Shown: in pieces, positions 28,182 to 39,028 of the stretch | Layout: each line of letters opens with the position of its first letter | Position numbering within the stretch: position 1 is the stretch's first letter | Program-made: the position numbers and the translations under genes | The notes under the pieces: model-generated | Seen by the model: the letters and a program-made list of their open reading frames with translations, nothing else | What the model was told of the DNA's origin: nothing | The model's database searches: none | Assembly: GCF_010093185.1 (NCBI RefSeq) | Contig: NZ_PDWL01000007.1 | Coordinates: 62,001-126,000, forward strand | DNA from: Pseudoxanthomonas jiangsuensis | Lineage (GTDB): Bacteria; Pseudomonadota; Gammaproteobacteria; Xanthomonadales; Xanthomonadaceae | DNA length: 64,000 bases | Direction of reading: 5' to 3'

Positions 28182-30614
28182 CTACCGCCGTTCCTGCACC
28201 GGAAGACGGGTGCGCGCCGCCATGTCCACCACCCGGAACTCCACCCGCGTCCAGGCCCCGCTGTCGGCCAGCGCGGTCAGCACGTGCGCGCCCGGCCCAG
28301 CACCGGCGTAGTCGTACTCGAAGCCGCGCGCGCCTTCCGTGCGTGCGATCCAGCGCCCGTCCAGCAGCCACTGCACGCCCGCCGTGGCGCCCAGCGCCCG
28401 CACCTGCAGGCGCAGGCCGCGGCCGCTGCCGGGCGGCGCGGCCAGGCTCGCCCGGTCAGCCAGGCCCTCGATCCGCAACGACTCCGCCGCACCGCGGCCA
28501 TCGTCTGCGCAGTCCGGCGCCAGCGGCGGCAGGCTCGAGGCGCGCCGGGTCGCCGCCGGCAGCCAGGGCGAGACCAGGGCCGGCCAGCGCGCGATCTCCG
28601 CCTCGCGCGCTTCATGCGCCAGGCGGCAATCGGCCGACAGCCGCAGGCCGCTGGCGGCGTCCACCTGGAAGCGCTCGCGGCCAGCGCTCCACAGCCGCGC
28701 CTGCCGCTCGGGCAGGGTCGGCGGCGTGGACCCGTCCAGGCGCCAGGCCTGCAGCCGGCGCTGGCACAGCGCAGCGGGGGTTTCCGCCGCGGCCCGGCCC
28801 AGGGGCCAACACACTTCGACCGCCTCCACCGTGTCCGGCCGCGGCAGCGGATCGGCATCGCCATGCGCCCGCGGCAGGCCGTCCAGGGTCTCCAGCAGCA
28901 AGGGCAACGCGGTGATCGCGCCGTACTGGCCCGGCAGGGGCGTGCCGTCCGGGCGCCCGACCCAGACCCCGGCGGTGTAGCGACGGCTGCCGCCCACCGC
29001 CCAGGCATCGCGGAAGCCGTAGCTGGTCCCGGTCTTCCAGGCCACCGCCGGGCGGCCGCCGGGATCGAAACGGCCCGCGGCCTGGCCCGGGCGCGGCGCG
29101 GCCTGCAGCACCTCGCGCACGATCCAGGCTGCGCCGGGCGACAAAAGACGTCGTTCGACCAGCGGCTGCTGCGGGGTGTAGCGCACCTGCGCCGCCAGCC
29201 CACCGCGCTGGAACGCGGCAAAGGCGCCGACCAGGTCCTCCAGCCGCGCCCCGGTGCCGCCGAGGATCAGGGCCAGGTTCGGCCGCGCCCCGCGCGGGAA
29301 GCGCAGGCCGATGCCTGCATGGTCCAGGCGCGCGGCGAAGCGCGCCGGGCCGACCCGGTCGAGTAGGTCCACCGCCGGCACGTTCAGCGACAGCCGCAGG
29401 GCGGTGGCCGCACTCACCGGCCCGTTGAAGGCCTCGCCGAAGTTGCCCGGGCGGTAGCCGCCGAAATCCTGCGGCGCGTCCACCAGCAGGCTTTCCGAAT
29501 GGATCAGGCCATCGTCCAGGGCCATGCCGTAGAGGAAGGGCTTGAGGGTGGAGCCGGGCGAGCGCCAGGCCCGGACCATGTCGACGTGGCCCAGCCGCTC
29601 GCGGTCGCCGAACGCCACCGAGCCGACGTAGGCGCGCGCCTCCATGCTCGCGTTGTCCACCACCAGCAAGGCCGCCGAGGTCCGCGGCGGCAGCGTGGCG
29701 AAGTAGGCGGCGACCCGCTCCTCCAGCGCGCGCTGCAGGTCGGCGTCGACGGTGCTGGCGATCCGCGCCGCGCGCGGCTGCCCGGCGGCCAGCCTTTGCG
29801 CCAGCAGGGCCGCGTGCAGCGGCACCTGCAGCGAGCGCGCCACCACCGGCTCGACCCGGGCGTCGGCCACATCCTGCGCCGGCCACGCGCCCAGCGCCTG
29901 CATCCGTGCCAGGACCTTGTCGCGGGCCGCGCGCGCGGCCTCGGGATGGCGGTCCGGGCGCAGCCGGCTCGGCGCCTGCGGCAGCACCGCCAGCAGCGCC
30001 GCCTCGGCATGCGACAGCCGCGCCGCCGGCTTGCCCAGGCAGGCCCAGCTGGCCGCCTCGACGCCCTCGATGGTGCCGCCGAAGGGCGCGCGTTCCAGGT
30101 ACAGCTGCAGGATCTGCGCCTTCGACAGCCGCGCCTCCAGCTGCAGCGCACGGGCGACCTGGCGCAGCTTGCCGCCGGCGCTGCGGGTGTCGTGGCCGTC
30201 GAGGATGCGCGCGACCTGCATGCTCAGGGTCGACCCGCCGGACACGATGCCGCCGTGGCGCAGCCATTGCCCGGCCGCGCGCCAAAGCGCCATCGGGTTC
30301 ACCCCCGGGTGGTGGTGGAACCAGCGGTCCTCGTAGTTGAGCAGGGCCTGCAGGTACAGCGGCGAGACCGACTCCGGAGTGGCCGGATAGCGCCACACGC
30401 CTTCGCCATCGGCGAACGCGCGCAGGGGCGTGCCGTCGCGGGCGGTGACGACGGTGGCGATGCCGGCATCGCCGGCGGGCAGCGGCGGCGGGAAGGCGAA
30501 ATCGAGCACGAGCACGGCGAGCAGCACGGCCACGATGCTCCAGCGCAGCCAGGGCAGCAGGCGGCGCAGCGGCGTGCGCCCGCCTTTTCGTTCGCCTGCT
30601 GCCAAACGGGTCAT
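28182..30614 (-). CDS. pbpC: penicillin-binding protein 1C
   Basis: The 810-residue class A PBP has a single N-terminal membrane anchor (about 23-45) and a glycosyltransferase family 51 domain (about 60-230) with NYEDRWFHHHPGVN and GGSTLSMQVAR. The transpeptidase domain (about 310-560) has the active serine in SPGSTLKPF, the SLN-type triad in RLSLNVP and KTGTSYGFRDAW. A C-terminal BiPBP_C domain (about 710-800) is typical of PBP1C. It polymerises and crosslinks peptidoglycan as a secondary synthase. The usual neighbour, a large alpha-2-macroglobulin gene, is not in the window. Confidence 0.95.
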   Translation of the reverse strand: MTRLAAGERKGGRTPLRRLLPWLRWSIVAVLLAVLVLDFAFPPPLPAGDAGIATVVTARDGTPLRAFADGEGVWRYPATPESVSPLYLQALLNYEDRWFHHHPGVNPMALWRAAGQWLRHGGIVSGGSTLSMQVARILDGHDTRSAGGKLRQVARALQLEARLSKAQILQLYLERAPFGGTIEGVEAASWACLGKPAARLSHAEAALLAVLPQAPSRLRPDRHPEAARAARDKVLARMQALGAWPAQDVADARVEPVVARSLQVPLHAALLAQRLAAGQPRAARIASTVDADLQRALEERVAAYFATLPPRTSAALLVVDNASMEARAYVGSVAFGDRERLGHVDMVRAWRSPGSTLKPFLYGMALDDGLIHSESLLVDAPQDFGGYRPGNFGEAFNGPVSAATALRLSLNVPAVDLLDRVGPARFAARLDHAGIGLRFPRGARPNLALILGGTGARLEDLVGAFAAFQRGGLAAQVRYTPQQPLVERRLLSPGAAWIVREVLQAAPRPGQAAGRFDPGGRPAVAWKTGTSYGFRDAWAVGGSRRYTAGVWVGRPDGTPLPGQYGAITALPLLLETLDGLPRAHGDADPLPRPDTVEAVEVCWPLGRAAAETPAALCQRRLQAWRLDGSTPPTLPERQARLWSAGRERFQVDAASGLRLSADCRLAHEAREAEIARWPALVSPWLPAATRRASSLPPLAPDCADDGRGAAESLRIEGLADRASLAAPPGSGRGLRLQVRALGATAGVQWLLDGRWIARTEGARGFEYDYAGAGPGAHVLTALADSGAWTRVEFRVVDMAARTRLPVQERR

Positions 30615-31159
30615 CCCGTCCTTCCCCTCACTGCCGACCGATCCCTGTCATTTGAAGCGATCGGGGTGCCGGGCGGAAGCCTGGCGTAAAAGCGCTGACT
30701 TCGGGCGGGGCCGTCGTGTCATGGGTGCGGATGCAGGGTTGCGGCGCTTTGGCGTGCGGCCTGCTGCCGCTCATGTCCCCCGGTCCCGGCCCGGCGGGCC
30801 GGAACCTCCTCCTTTACTTCCCGTCAGCAGGCCGCACGCCAAAGCGCTCCAAGCTTGGCCGGCGGCCCACGGAAAGCGGGATCCATGCGTCGACTCTGGC
30901 CTTTCGTCCGGCGGCCAATGAGGGTGAAGCGGTGCGGTGCGATGCCTGCTGACGGGAAGTAAAGGAGGAGGAACCGGCTTCACCGGTTCCGGGGGACATG
31001 AGCGGCAGCAGGCATCGTGCCGCACCGCCGCGACCGCCTTTCCCGCCCAGGCTTTCCGGTTCTGGATGGCATCCATCCCCGCCGTCGGGAGAAGAACCAA
31101 AGAAAAGGGACCGGCTTCCCGGTCCCTCCACTTTCCAGCAGCCTCGGCAGCGCCCTGCC
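30615..31159. repeat. gene-free region with two long palindromes
   Basis: No credible gene lies in these 545 bp between pbpC and the acyl-CoA dehydrogenase gene. Palindrome A has perfect 23-bp arms (30744-30766 and 30825-30847) around a 58-nt core. Palindrome B has 23-bp arms with two mismatches (30929-30951 and 31006-31028) around a 54-nt core. The cores are homologous but in opposite orientation, ACGGGAAGTAAAGGAGGAGG marking one end of each. The arms share only GCCTGCTG. Upstream, 30682-30730 repeats a sequence also found at 10776-10825. Confidence 0.85.
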
Positions 31160-32308
<1,149 letters not shown>

Positions 32309-32377
32309 GGTGAGACCCCTCCGGTCCTGGCGATTGGTCCCGATTGTAACCGCCCCACCATTCGGTGGCGTATGCGG

Positions 32378-32425
32378 TTGACCGTCCCCGCCCGCCGGGG
32401 AGACAATCATCTCTATATCGCGATA
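32378..32425 (+). promoter_or_regulatory. promoter and palindrome upstream of the arsR-metH operon
   Basis: TTGACC (32378-32383) and GACAAT (32402-32407) are 18 bp apart and could be -35 and -10 boxes. The perfect 10-bp palindrome TATCGCGATA (32416-32425) falls at about the transcript start, where an ArsR-type repressor could bind. Assignment rests on position and symmetry only. Confidence 0.5.
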
Positions 32426-32436
32426 GGAAGATATTT

Positions 32437-33366
32437 ATGGACCTGGAGGACTGGTCGACCCGGCTGAAGGTCTTCGCCGACGCCACCCGGGTGCGCCTGC
32501 TGGCGCTGCTGGAGCTGGAAGAACTGACCGTGGCCGAGCTGTCGTCGATCACCCGGCTGGCCCAGCCGCGGGTCTCGACCCACCTGGCCAAGCTCAAGGA
32601 GGCCGGGCTGGTGCGCGACCGCCGCGCCGGCGTGTCGGCCTACTACCGCTTCGACGAGGCCGCCCTGGATCCGGCACAGCGCGCATTGTGGCAGGCCCTG
32701 AGCACCGGCAGCGACGACCCTTTGCTGCGCCAGGACGCCGAGCGTCTGCCCGGAGTGCTGGCCGCGCGCGCCGCCGACCAGAACTGGGCCGACAGCGTGG
32801 CCGGCGACATGGAGCGCCACTACTCCCCCGGCCGCACCTGGGAGGCGCTGGCGCGCAGCGCCCTGCCCCTGCTGGAGACCGGCGACGTGCTCGACATCGC
32901 CTCCGGCGACGGCGTGCTGGCCGAGCTGCTGGCGCCGCACTCGCACCGCTACGTCTGCATCGACACCAGCGCCCGGGTGGTGGCCGCCGCCAGCGAGCGC
33001 CTGCGCCGGCTGCAGAACGTGGAGGTGCGCGAGGGCGACATGCACGCGCTGCCGTTCAAGGACGCCAGCTTCGACCTGGTGGTGCTGATGCACGCCCTGA
33101 CCTACTCGGCGCGGCCCGCCCAGGCCGTGGCCGAGGCCGCACGGGTGCTGCGCAAGGGCGGCCGCCTCCTGCTGAGCAGCCTGGCCCGGCACGAGCACAA
33201 GGCGGTGGTGGAGACCTACGGCCACGTCAACCTCGGCTTCCCGGCCAAGGAGTTGAAGAAGTTCGCCGAGAAGGCCGGGCTGGAGGTCACCAGCCTGGAG
33301 ACCGTCACCCGCGAGCGCCGCCCGCCGCATTTCGAGGTGATCTCGCTGATCGCCCTCAAGTCCTGA
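32437..33366 (+). CDS. ArsR-family regulator fused to a SAM-dependent methyltransferase domain
   Basis: The 309-residue protein joins an ArsR winged helix-turn-helix (about 1-95, [31 protein letters not shown]) to a class I methyltransferase fold (about 140-300, motif [15 protein letters not shown], motif [17 protein letters not shown]). No metal-binding cysteines typical of arsenic sensors are evident. This architecture, next to metH, matches SahR-type regulators that sense S-adenosyl-homocysteine or SAM and control the methionine cycle in Proteobacteria. That is recalled from the literature and inferred here from context. The ribosome-binding site is AGGAAG. It lies 17 bp before metH. Confidence 0.85.
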   Translation: MDLEDWSTRLKVFADATRVRLLALLELEELTVAELSSITRLAQPRVSTHLAKLKEAGLVRDRRAGVSAYYRFDEAALDPAQRALWQALSTGSDDPLLRQDAERLPGVLAARAADQNWADSVAGDMERHYSPGRTWEALARSALPLLETGDVLDIASGDGVLAELLAPHSHRYVCIDTSARVVAAASERLRRLQNVEVREGDMHALPFKDASFDLVVLMHALTYSARPAQAVAEAARVLRKGGRLLLSSLARHEHKAVVETYGHVNLGFPAKELKKFAEKAGLEVTSLETVTRERRPPHFEVISLIALKS

Positions 33367-33383
33367 ACACCCGAGCCGCACCG

Positions 33384-34478
33384 ATGAACACCCTGCCCTG
33401 GCTGCACCCCGACCGCGTCGCCCTGCTCGAACAGGCGCTGCGCGAGCGCATCCTGATCATCGACGGCGCCATGGGCACGATGATCCAGCGCCACGAGCTG
33501 GAGGAGGCCGACTACCGCGGCGAGCGCTTCGCCGCAGGTTTCGACCACGCCCACCACCCCGACCACGAGGGCCACGGCCCGCACTGCGGCCACGACCTCA
33601 AGGGCAACAACGACCTGCTGCTGCTGACGAAGCCGGAAATCATCGCCGGCATCCACCGGGCCTACCTGGAGGCCGGCGCCGACCTGGTCGAGACCAACAC
33701 CTTCAACGCCACCTCGGTTAGCCAGGCCGACTACCGCCTCGAGCACCTGGTGTACGAGCTGAACAAGGCCGGCGCCCGGGTGGCGCGCGAACAATGCGAC
33801 GCGGTCGAGGCGACCACGCCGCGGCAGCCGCGCTTCGTGATCGGCGTGCTCGGCCCGACCAGCCGCACCGCCTCGATCAGCCCGGACGTGAACGACCCCG
33901 GCTACCGCAACACCAGCTTCGACGAGTTGCGCGCGACCTACCGCGAGGCGGTCGAGGGCCTGATCGACGGCGGCGCCGACACGCTCATGGTCGAGACCAT
34001 CTTCGACACCCTCAACGCCAAGGCCGCGCTGTACGCGATCGAGGAAGTGTTCGACGCCCGTGGCGGGCGCTTGCCGGTGATGATCTCCGGGACCATCACC
34101 GACGCCTCCGGGCGGACCCTGTCCGGGCAGACCGCCGAGGCTTTCCACACCTCGCTCGCCCACGCCCGGCCGTTGTCGATCGGCCTGAACTGCGCGCTCG
34201 GCGCCAAGGACCTGCGCCCGCACGTGGAGGCGCTGTCGGAGGTGTCGCCGTATTACGTCAGCGCCCATCCCAACGCCGGCCTGCCCAACGCCTTCGGCGG
34301 CTACGACGAGACCCCGGAGGAAATGGCCGAGGTCCTGCACGAGTTCGCCCAGGCCGGCCTGCTCAACCTGGTCGGCGGCTGCTGCGGCACCACCCCGGAC
34401 CACATCCGCGCCATCGCCGGGGTGGTGCGCGGGCTGCCGCCGCGACAGCCGCGCACGCTCCTGGAGCAGGCCGCATGA
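33384..34478 (+). CDS. metH: methionine synthase, homocysteine-binding module (split MetH, part 1)
   Basis: The 364-residue protein is the homocysteine S-methyltransferase barrel of cobalamin-dependent methionine synthase. It starts [27 protein letters not shown]. The zinc-binding cysteines are in LNCALG and the [11 protein letters not shown] motif. It ends where the pterin domain would begin in full-length MetH, with TGA at 34476-34478. The remaining modules are encoded 133 bp downstream. The split, which I recall as usual in Xanthomonadaceae, is a genuine two-gene arrangement rather than a frameshift, because both parts have full domain borders. Confidence 0.93.
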   Translation: MNTLPWLHPDRVALLEQALRERILIIDGAMGTMIQRHELEEADYRGERFAAGFDHAHHPDHEGHGPHCGHDLKGNNDLLLLTKPEIIAGIHRAYLEAGADLVETNTFNATSVSQADYRLEHLVYELNKAGARVAREQCDAVEATTPRQPRFVIGVLGPTSRTASISPDVNDPGYRNTSFDELRATYREAVEGLIDGGADTLMVETIFDTLNAKAALYAIEEVFDARGGRLPVMISGTITDASGRTLSGQTAEAFHTSLAHARPLSIGLNCALGAKDLRPHVEALSEVSPYYVSAHPNAGLPNAFGGYDETPEEMAEVLHEFAQAGLLNLVGGCCGTTPDHIRAIAGVVRGLPPRQPRTLLEQAA

Positions 34479-34502
34479 AACACGCCGTGACTCCGGAACC
34501 AA

Positions 34503-34591
34503 CCCGTCGTCCCGGCGAACGCCGGGACCCAGTGTCTTCCCCCCCCCATCACCGCAAGTCGCTGGGTCCCGGCATTCGCCGGGACGACGGG
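34503..34591. repeat. inverted repeat pair between the two metH genes
   Basis: Two 32-bp units (34503-34534 and 34560-34591), each with an internal hairpin (CCCGGCG...CGCCGGG), stand head to head with two mismatches. The same family is seen at 63115-63212 and as a half copy at 10605-10621. The element sits inside the metH operon and would fold in the transcript. Confidence 0.85.
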
Positions 34592-34611
34592 CGCTAGCCG
34601 ATCTGCCGTCC

Positions 34612-37305
34612 ATGTCCTCATCCATCCCTAGATACACCCGCCTCTCCGGCCTGGAGCCGCTGGTCATCACCCCGGAGCTGCTGTTCGTCAACGTCGGCGA
34701 GCGCACCAACGTCACCGGCAGCGCCCAGTTCCGCAAGCTGATCAAGGAAGACCGCTACGCCGAGGCGGTGGAGGTCGCGCGCCAGCAGGTCGATAGTGGC
34801 GCGCAGATCCTCGACGTGAACATGGACGAGGGCCTGATCGACTCCGAGAAGGCGATGGTCCGGTTCCTCAACCTGATCGCCTCCGAGCCGGACATCGCCA
34901 AGATCCCGGTGATGGTCGACTCCTCCAAGTGGGAGGTGATCGAGGCCGGGCTGAAGTGCCTGCAGGGCAAGGGCGTGGTCAACTCGATCTCGCTCAAGGA
35001 AGGCGAGGCGGCGTTCGTCGAGCACGCGCGCAAGGTGCTGCGCTACGGCGCCGCCGCGGTGGTGATGGCCTTCGACGAGACCGGCCAGGCCGACACCTGC
35101 GCGCGCAAGGTCGAGATCTGCACCCGCGCCTACCGGATCCTGGTGGACGAGGTGGGCTTTCCGCCGGAAGACATCATCTTCGACCCCAACATCTTCGCGA
35201 TCGCCACCGGCATCGAGGAACACGACAACTACGCGGTGGACTTCATCGAGGCCACCCGGATCATCAGGCGGACCCTGCCGCACTGCCACGTCTCCGGCGG
35301 CGTGTCGAACGTGAGCTTCTCCTTCCGCGGCAACGAGCCGGTGCGCGCGGCGATCCACTCGGTGTTCCTGTACCACGCGATCAGGGCCGGCATGGACATG
35401 GGCATCGTCAACGCCGGCGCCCTGCCGGTGTACGACGACCTGGACCCGGAACTGCGCGAGCGGGTCGAGGACGTGGTCCTCAACCGCCGCGCCGACGGCA
35501 CCGAGCGGCTGCTGGAGATCGCCGAGAAGTACAAGGGCAAGAAGGGCGAGAAGAAGGCCGAGGACCTGGCCTGGCGCGGCAAGCCCGTGCGCGAGCGTCT
35601 GGCCCACGCCCTGGTCCACGGCATCGACGCCTTCGTCGAGGAAGACACCGAACAGGCGCGGCAGCAGGCCACGCGCCCGCTGGACGTGATCGAAGGCCCG
35701 CTGATGGACGGCATGAACGTGGTCGGCGACCTGTTCGGCGCCGGCAAGATGTTCCTGCCGCAGGTGGTCAAGTCGGCGCGGGTGATGAAGAAGGCGGTGG
35801 CCTACCTGCTGCCCTTCATCGAGGCCGAGAAGGCCCGCACCGGCGACGCCGGCAAGTCCAACGGCAGGATCGTGATGGCCACGGTCAAGGGCGACGTGCA
35901 CGACATCGGCAAAAATATTGTCGGCGTGGTCCTGGCCTGCAACAACTTCGAGGTCGTGGACCTGGGGGTGATGGTGCCGGCGCAGAAGATCCTGGACACC
36001 GCACGCGAGGTCCAGGCCGACCTGATCGGCCTGTCCGGGCTGATCACGCCCTCGCTGGAGGAGATGAGCCACGTCGCCCGCGAGCTGCAAAGGCAGGGCT
36101 TCCAGACCCCGCTGATGATCGGCGGCGCCACCACCTCGCGCGCCCACACCGCGCTGAAGATCGACCCGCACTACAAGGCGCCCACGGTCTGGGTGAAGGA
36201 CGCCTCGCGCGCGGTCGGCGTGGCCCAGTCGCTGATCAGCCCGGAGCTGCGGACGAAGTTCGTCGCCGCCAACGACGCCGATTACGCCGAGATCCGCACC
36301 CGCCATCGCAACCGCGGCGACGCCAAGCGCCTGGTGTCGCTGGAGAAGGCGCGCGGCCAGCGCTTCGACGGCGGCTGGGGCGCCGGCTACATTCCGCCGG
36401 CGCCGAACCGCACCGGCGTGCACGCCTTCGAGGACTGGCCGCTGGCCGACCTGCTGCCGGTACTGGACTGGACCCCGTTCTTCCAGGCCTGGGAACTGGC
36501 CGGCAAATTCCCGGCGATCCTCACCGACGAGGTGGTCGGGGTCCAGGCCAGCGAGCTGTACCGCGACGCCCGGGCGATGCTGGAGAAGATCATCGCGGAG
36601 AAATGGCTGACCGCGCGCGCGGTGTACGGCATCTGGCCGGCGCACGGCGTCGGCGACGACGTGGTCCTGGAGCACGCCGACGGCCCGGCCACCCTGCACT
36701 TCCTGCGCCAGCAGGTGGACAAGCCGGTCGAGCGACCTGACTTCTGCCTGGCCGACTTCATCGCCCCGAAGGACCAGGGCGTGGCCGACTGGATCGGCGC
36801 GTTCGCGGTGACTGCGGGCATCGGCATCGAGCCGCACCTGGCCCGCTTCGAGGCCGACCACGACGACTACAACGCGATCCTGCTCAAGGCCCTGGCCGAC
36901 CGCCTGGCCGAGGCCCTGGCCGAGCGCCTGCACCAGCGGGTGCGCACCGAGTTCTGGGGCTACGACACGGCCGAAGCGCTGGACAACGAGGCGCTGATCG
37001 CCGAGAAGTACCGCGGCATCCGCCCCGCCCCCGGCTACCCGGCCTGCCCGGAGCACAGCGAGAAGGGCACCCTGTTCCGGCTGCTGGACGCCGGGGCCAA
37101 CGCCGGCATGACCCTGACCGAGAGCTTCGCGATGCTGCCGACCGCGGCGGTGTCCGGCTACTACTTCAGCCATCCGCAGAGCCAGTACTTCGTGGTCGGC
37201 CGCGTGGGCAAGGACCAGGTCGCCGACTACGCCCGGCGCAAGGGCGTGCCGCTGGCCCAGGCCGAACGCTGGCTGGCCTCGAACCTGGACTACGACCCGG
37301 AGTAG
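34612..37305 (+). CDS. metH: methionine synthase, folate, B12 and activation modules (split MetH, part 2)
   Basis: This 897-residue protein contains the pterin-binding barrel (about 20-290, [13 protein letters not shown]). The cobalamin cap and B12 domain follow (about 320-560), with the cobalt-ligand motif DVHDIG and the ITPSLEEM and [11 protein letters not shown] segments. The SAM-binding reactivation domain (about 565-890) has [15 protein letters not shown] and [18 protein letters not shown]. It uses methylcobalamin to pass a methyl group from methyl-tetrahydrofolate to homocysteine held by the separate part 1. The two chains must associate in the cell. The ATG lacks an obvious ribosome-binding site. 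Confidence 0.95.
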   Translation: MSSSIPRYTRLSGLEPLVITPELLFVNVGERTNVTGSAQFRKLIKEDRYAEAVEVARQQVDSGAQILDVNMDEGLIDSEKAMVRFLNLIASEPDIAKIPVMVDSSKWEVIEAGLKCLQGKGVVNSISLKEGEAAFVEHARKVLRYGAAAVVMAFDETGQADTCARKVEICTRAYRILVDEVGFPPEDIIFDPNIFAIATGIEEHDNYAVDFIEATRIIRRTLPHCHVSGGVSNVSFSFRGNEPVRAAIHSVFLYHAIRAGMDMGIVNAGALPVYDDLDPELRERVEDVVLNRRADGTERLLEIAEKYKGKKGEKKAEDLAWRGKPVRERLAHALVHGIDAFVEEDTEQARQQATRPLDVIEGPLMDGMNVVGDLFGAGKMFLPQVVKSARVMKKAVAYLLPFIEAEKARTGDAGKSNGRIVMATVKGDVHDIGKNIVGVVLACNNFEVVDLGVMVPAQKILDTAREVQADLIGLSGLITPSLEEMSHVARELQRQGFQTPLMIGGATTSRAHTALKIDPHYKAPTVWVKDASRAVGVAQSLISPELRTKFVAANDADYAEIRTRHRNRGDAKRLVSLEKARGQRFDGGWGAGYIPPAPNRTGVHAFEDWPLADLLPVLDWTPFFQAWELAGKFPAILTDEVVGVQASELYRDARAMLEKIIAEKWLTARAVYGIWPAHGVGDDVVLEHADGPATLHFLRQQVDKPVERPDFCLADFIAPKDQGVADWIGAFAVTAGIGIEPHLARFEADHDDYNAILLKALADRLAEALAERLHQRVRTEFWGYDTAEALDNEALIAEKYRGIRPAPGYPACPEHSEKGTLFRLLDAGANAGMTLTESFAMLPTAAVSGYYFSHPQSQYFVVGRVGKDQVADYARRKGVPLAQAERWLASNLDYDPE

Positions 37306-37401
37306 CGCCAGCACCGGCCGCCTCCGCACGCAACCCGCGCCGGCCACGGCCGCCGCGGCGCCCCCGTACAATGGGCGCCATCCTTCTCCCGGAACCTGCG
37401 C

Positions 37402-38172
37402 ATGCAGCCCGAAACCGTCCGCGCCGTCGTCACCGGCGGTGTCTCCGGCCTCGGCCTGGCCGTGGCCACCCGCCTGGTCGCCGACGGCGGCAAGGTCGCC
37501 CTGCTCGACGTCAACGACGACAAGGGCGCCCAGGCCGTGGCCGCGCTCGGCGAGGCCAACGCCCGCTACTTCCGCACCGACGTCACCGACGAGGCCGGCG
37601 TAGCCGCCACCTTCGCCGCCGCCCGCGATTTCCTCGGCGGCCTCAACGCCGCCGTCAGCTGCGCCGGCATCCTCGGGTCCGGCCGGGTGCTGGGCAAGGA
37701 CGGGCCGATGCCGCTGGACGGCTTCGCCCGCACGGTGATGGTCAACCTGGTCGGCAGCTTCAACGTGGCCAAGGCCGCCGCCGACCTGATCCAGCACAAC
37801 CCGCCGGGCGAGGACGGCGAGCGCGGCGTGATCGTCAACACCGCCTCGGTTGCCGCCTACGAGGGCCAGATCGGCCAGGCCGCGTACGCGGCCTCCAAGG
37901 GCGGCGTGGTCGGCATGACCCTGCCGATGGCGCGCGAGCTGGCCCGCTTCGGCATCCGGGTGATGACGGTGGCGCCGGGCGTGTTCTGGACCCCGATGGT
38001 CGACGGCATGCCGCAGGCGGTGCAGGACTCGCTGGCCGCCACCATCCCCTTCCCCGCCCGCCTCGGCCGGCCGGAGGAATTCGCCGACACGGTCGCCTTC
38101 ATCCTGCGCACCCGCTACCTCAACGGCGAGACCCTCCGCCTGGACGGCGCCACCCGACTGGCGCCGAAGTGA
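37402..38172 (+). CDS. SDR-family 3-hydroxyacyl-CoA dehydrogenase (HSD17B10-like)
   Basis: This is a 256-residue classical short-chain dehydrogenase. NAD binding is in VTGGVSGLGLAVATRL, the Asn-Ala-Gly motif equivalent is SCAGI, and the catalytic Ser and Tyr-x-x-x-Lys are in NTASVAAYEGQIGQAAYAASKGG. The long loop QHNPPGEDGERGVIVNTASVAA is characteristic of the type II 3-hydroxyacyl-CoA dehydrogenase/HSD17B10 group, which acts in fatty-acid and isoleucine oxidation. It starts 96 bp after metH part 2 and may have its own promoter. Confidence 0.9.
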   Translation: MQPETVRAVVTGGVSGLGLAVATRLVADGGKVALLDVNDDKGAQAVAALGEANARYFRTDVTDEAGVAATFAAARDFLGGLNAAVSCAGILGSGRVLGKDGPMPLDGFARTVMVNLVGSFNVAKAAADLIQHNPPGEDGERGVIVNTASVAAYEGQIGQAAYAASKGGVVGMTLPMARELARFGIRVMTVAPGVFWTPMVDGMPQAVQDSLAATIPFPARLGRPEEFADTVAFILRTRYLNGETLRLDGATRLAPK

Positions 38173-38306
38173 GGATCCGCCCGCTCTCCACCGGCGGCCC
38201 GGATCGCCGCGGCGCGCGCCCGCGGCCCAAGCCGCCGCCCGCGCGCGGCCGCCGCCCCGCCTGACTCCAACCGATCCCAGAAACCCGATTCCTACCGGTC
38301 GAACCC

Positions 38307-38873
38307 ATGAAAGCCAGCGACATCAAGAAGGGCAACGTCGTCGAATACAACAACGGCGTCTACCAGATCCGCGACATCGAGCGCAGCTCGCCGCAGGGCC
38401 GCGGCGGCAACGTGCGCTTCCGTTTCATCATGTATTCGGTGCCCGGCGGCGCCAAGCTGGACGCCAGCTTCGACGCCGACGACAACCTCACCGAGGTCGA
38501 GCTGCTGCGCCGCCAGGCCACGTTCTCGTACAAGGACGGCGAGGCGTTCGTGTTCATGGACGACGAGGACTACACCCCCTACACCCTGGACCCGGACGCG
38601 ATCGGCGAAGCCGCCGGCTACATCACCGACGGCCTGTCCGGCATCTACGTGCAGGTGATCGACGAGCAGCCGGTGGCGATCCAGCTGCCGCAGCACGTGA
38701 CCTTGGAAGTGATCGAGACCCCGCCGGAGCTGAAGGGCGGCACCGCGACCAAGCGCCCGAAGCCGGCCAAGCTGAGCACCGGCATCGAGATCATGGTCCC
38801 GGAGTACATCACCACCGGCGAGCGGATCCTGGTCAACACCACCACCGGCGAGTTCGGCGGCCGCGCCGACTGA
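38307..38873 (+). CDS. efpL: elongation factor P-like protein (EfpL/YeiP)
   Basis: The 188-residue protein has the three beta-barrel domains of EF-P. Domain I loop [14 protein letters not shown] carries Arg where EF-P has the modified Lys or Arg. The C-terminal domain [22 protein letters not shown] is typical of the YeiP group. EfpL binds ribosomes stalled at polyproline or related motifs. The invariant EF-P itself is presumably elsewhere. The Arg tip without an adjacent modification gene is as expected for EfpL. The 134 bp upstream hold only very GC-rich sequence and no gene I can support. Confidence 0.9.
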   Translation: MKASDIKKGNVVEYNNGVYQIRDIERSSPQGRGGNVRFRFIMYSVPGGAKLDASFDADDNLTEVELLRRQATFSYKDGEAFVFMDDEDYTPYTLDPDAIGEAAGYITDGLSGIYVQVIDEQPVAIQLPQHVTLEVIETPPELKGGTATKRPKPAKLSTGIEIMVPEYITTGERILVNTTTGEFGGRAD

Positions 38874-38895
38874 ACCGGGCCGGCGGCCGGCTTCT

Positions 38896-39028
38896 CCCTG
38901 TAGGAGCCGGTCTTGCCGGCGACCGCCATGGTGGACGTGTTTGCGTGAAACCGGGTGCTATTGATGTATCCGTCTCCGCGGTCGCCGGCGCTCTTCCACG
39001 GACGGATGTCCGGTCCGGCTCCTACAGG
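38896..39028. repeat. GTAG-type REP pair (BIME 1)
   Basis: The left unit (38896-38925, CCCTGTAGGAGCCGG followed by a TCTTGCCGGCGACCG hairpin half) and a diverged right unit (38978-39028, ending CCGGCTCCTACAGGG) face each other. This is the GTAG-headed REP family known from Stenotrophomonas and Xanthomonads. The 52-nt spacer contains GCGTGAAACC, which recurs inverted in the pair at 41308-41420. The right unit overlaps the DUF4105 stop codon. Confidence 0.88.

Noticed and set aside
30615-31159. Several short open frames on both strands in the gap next to pbpC
   Set aside because: They are translations of the palindromic repeats, with no ribosome-binding site or similarity to known families.
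38169-38264. Short GTG-started frame of about 31 codons overlapping the SDR stop codon, rich in Pro and Arg
   Set aside because: It lacks a ribosome-binding site and its composition is explained by the GC-rich spacer before efpL.
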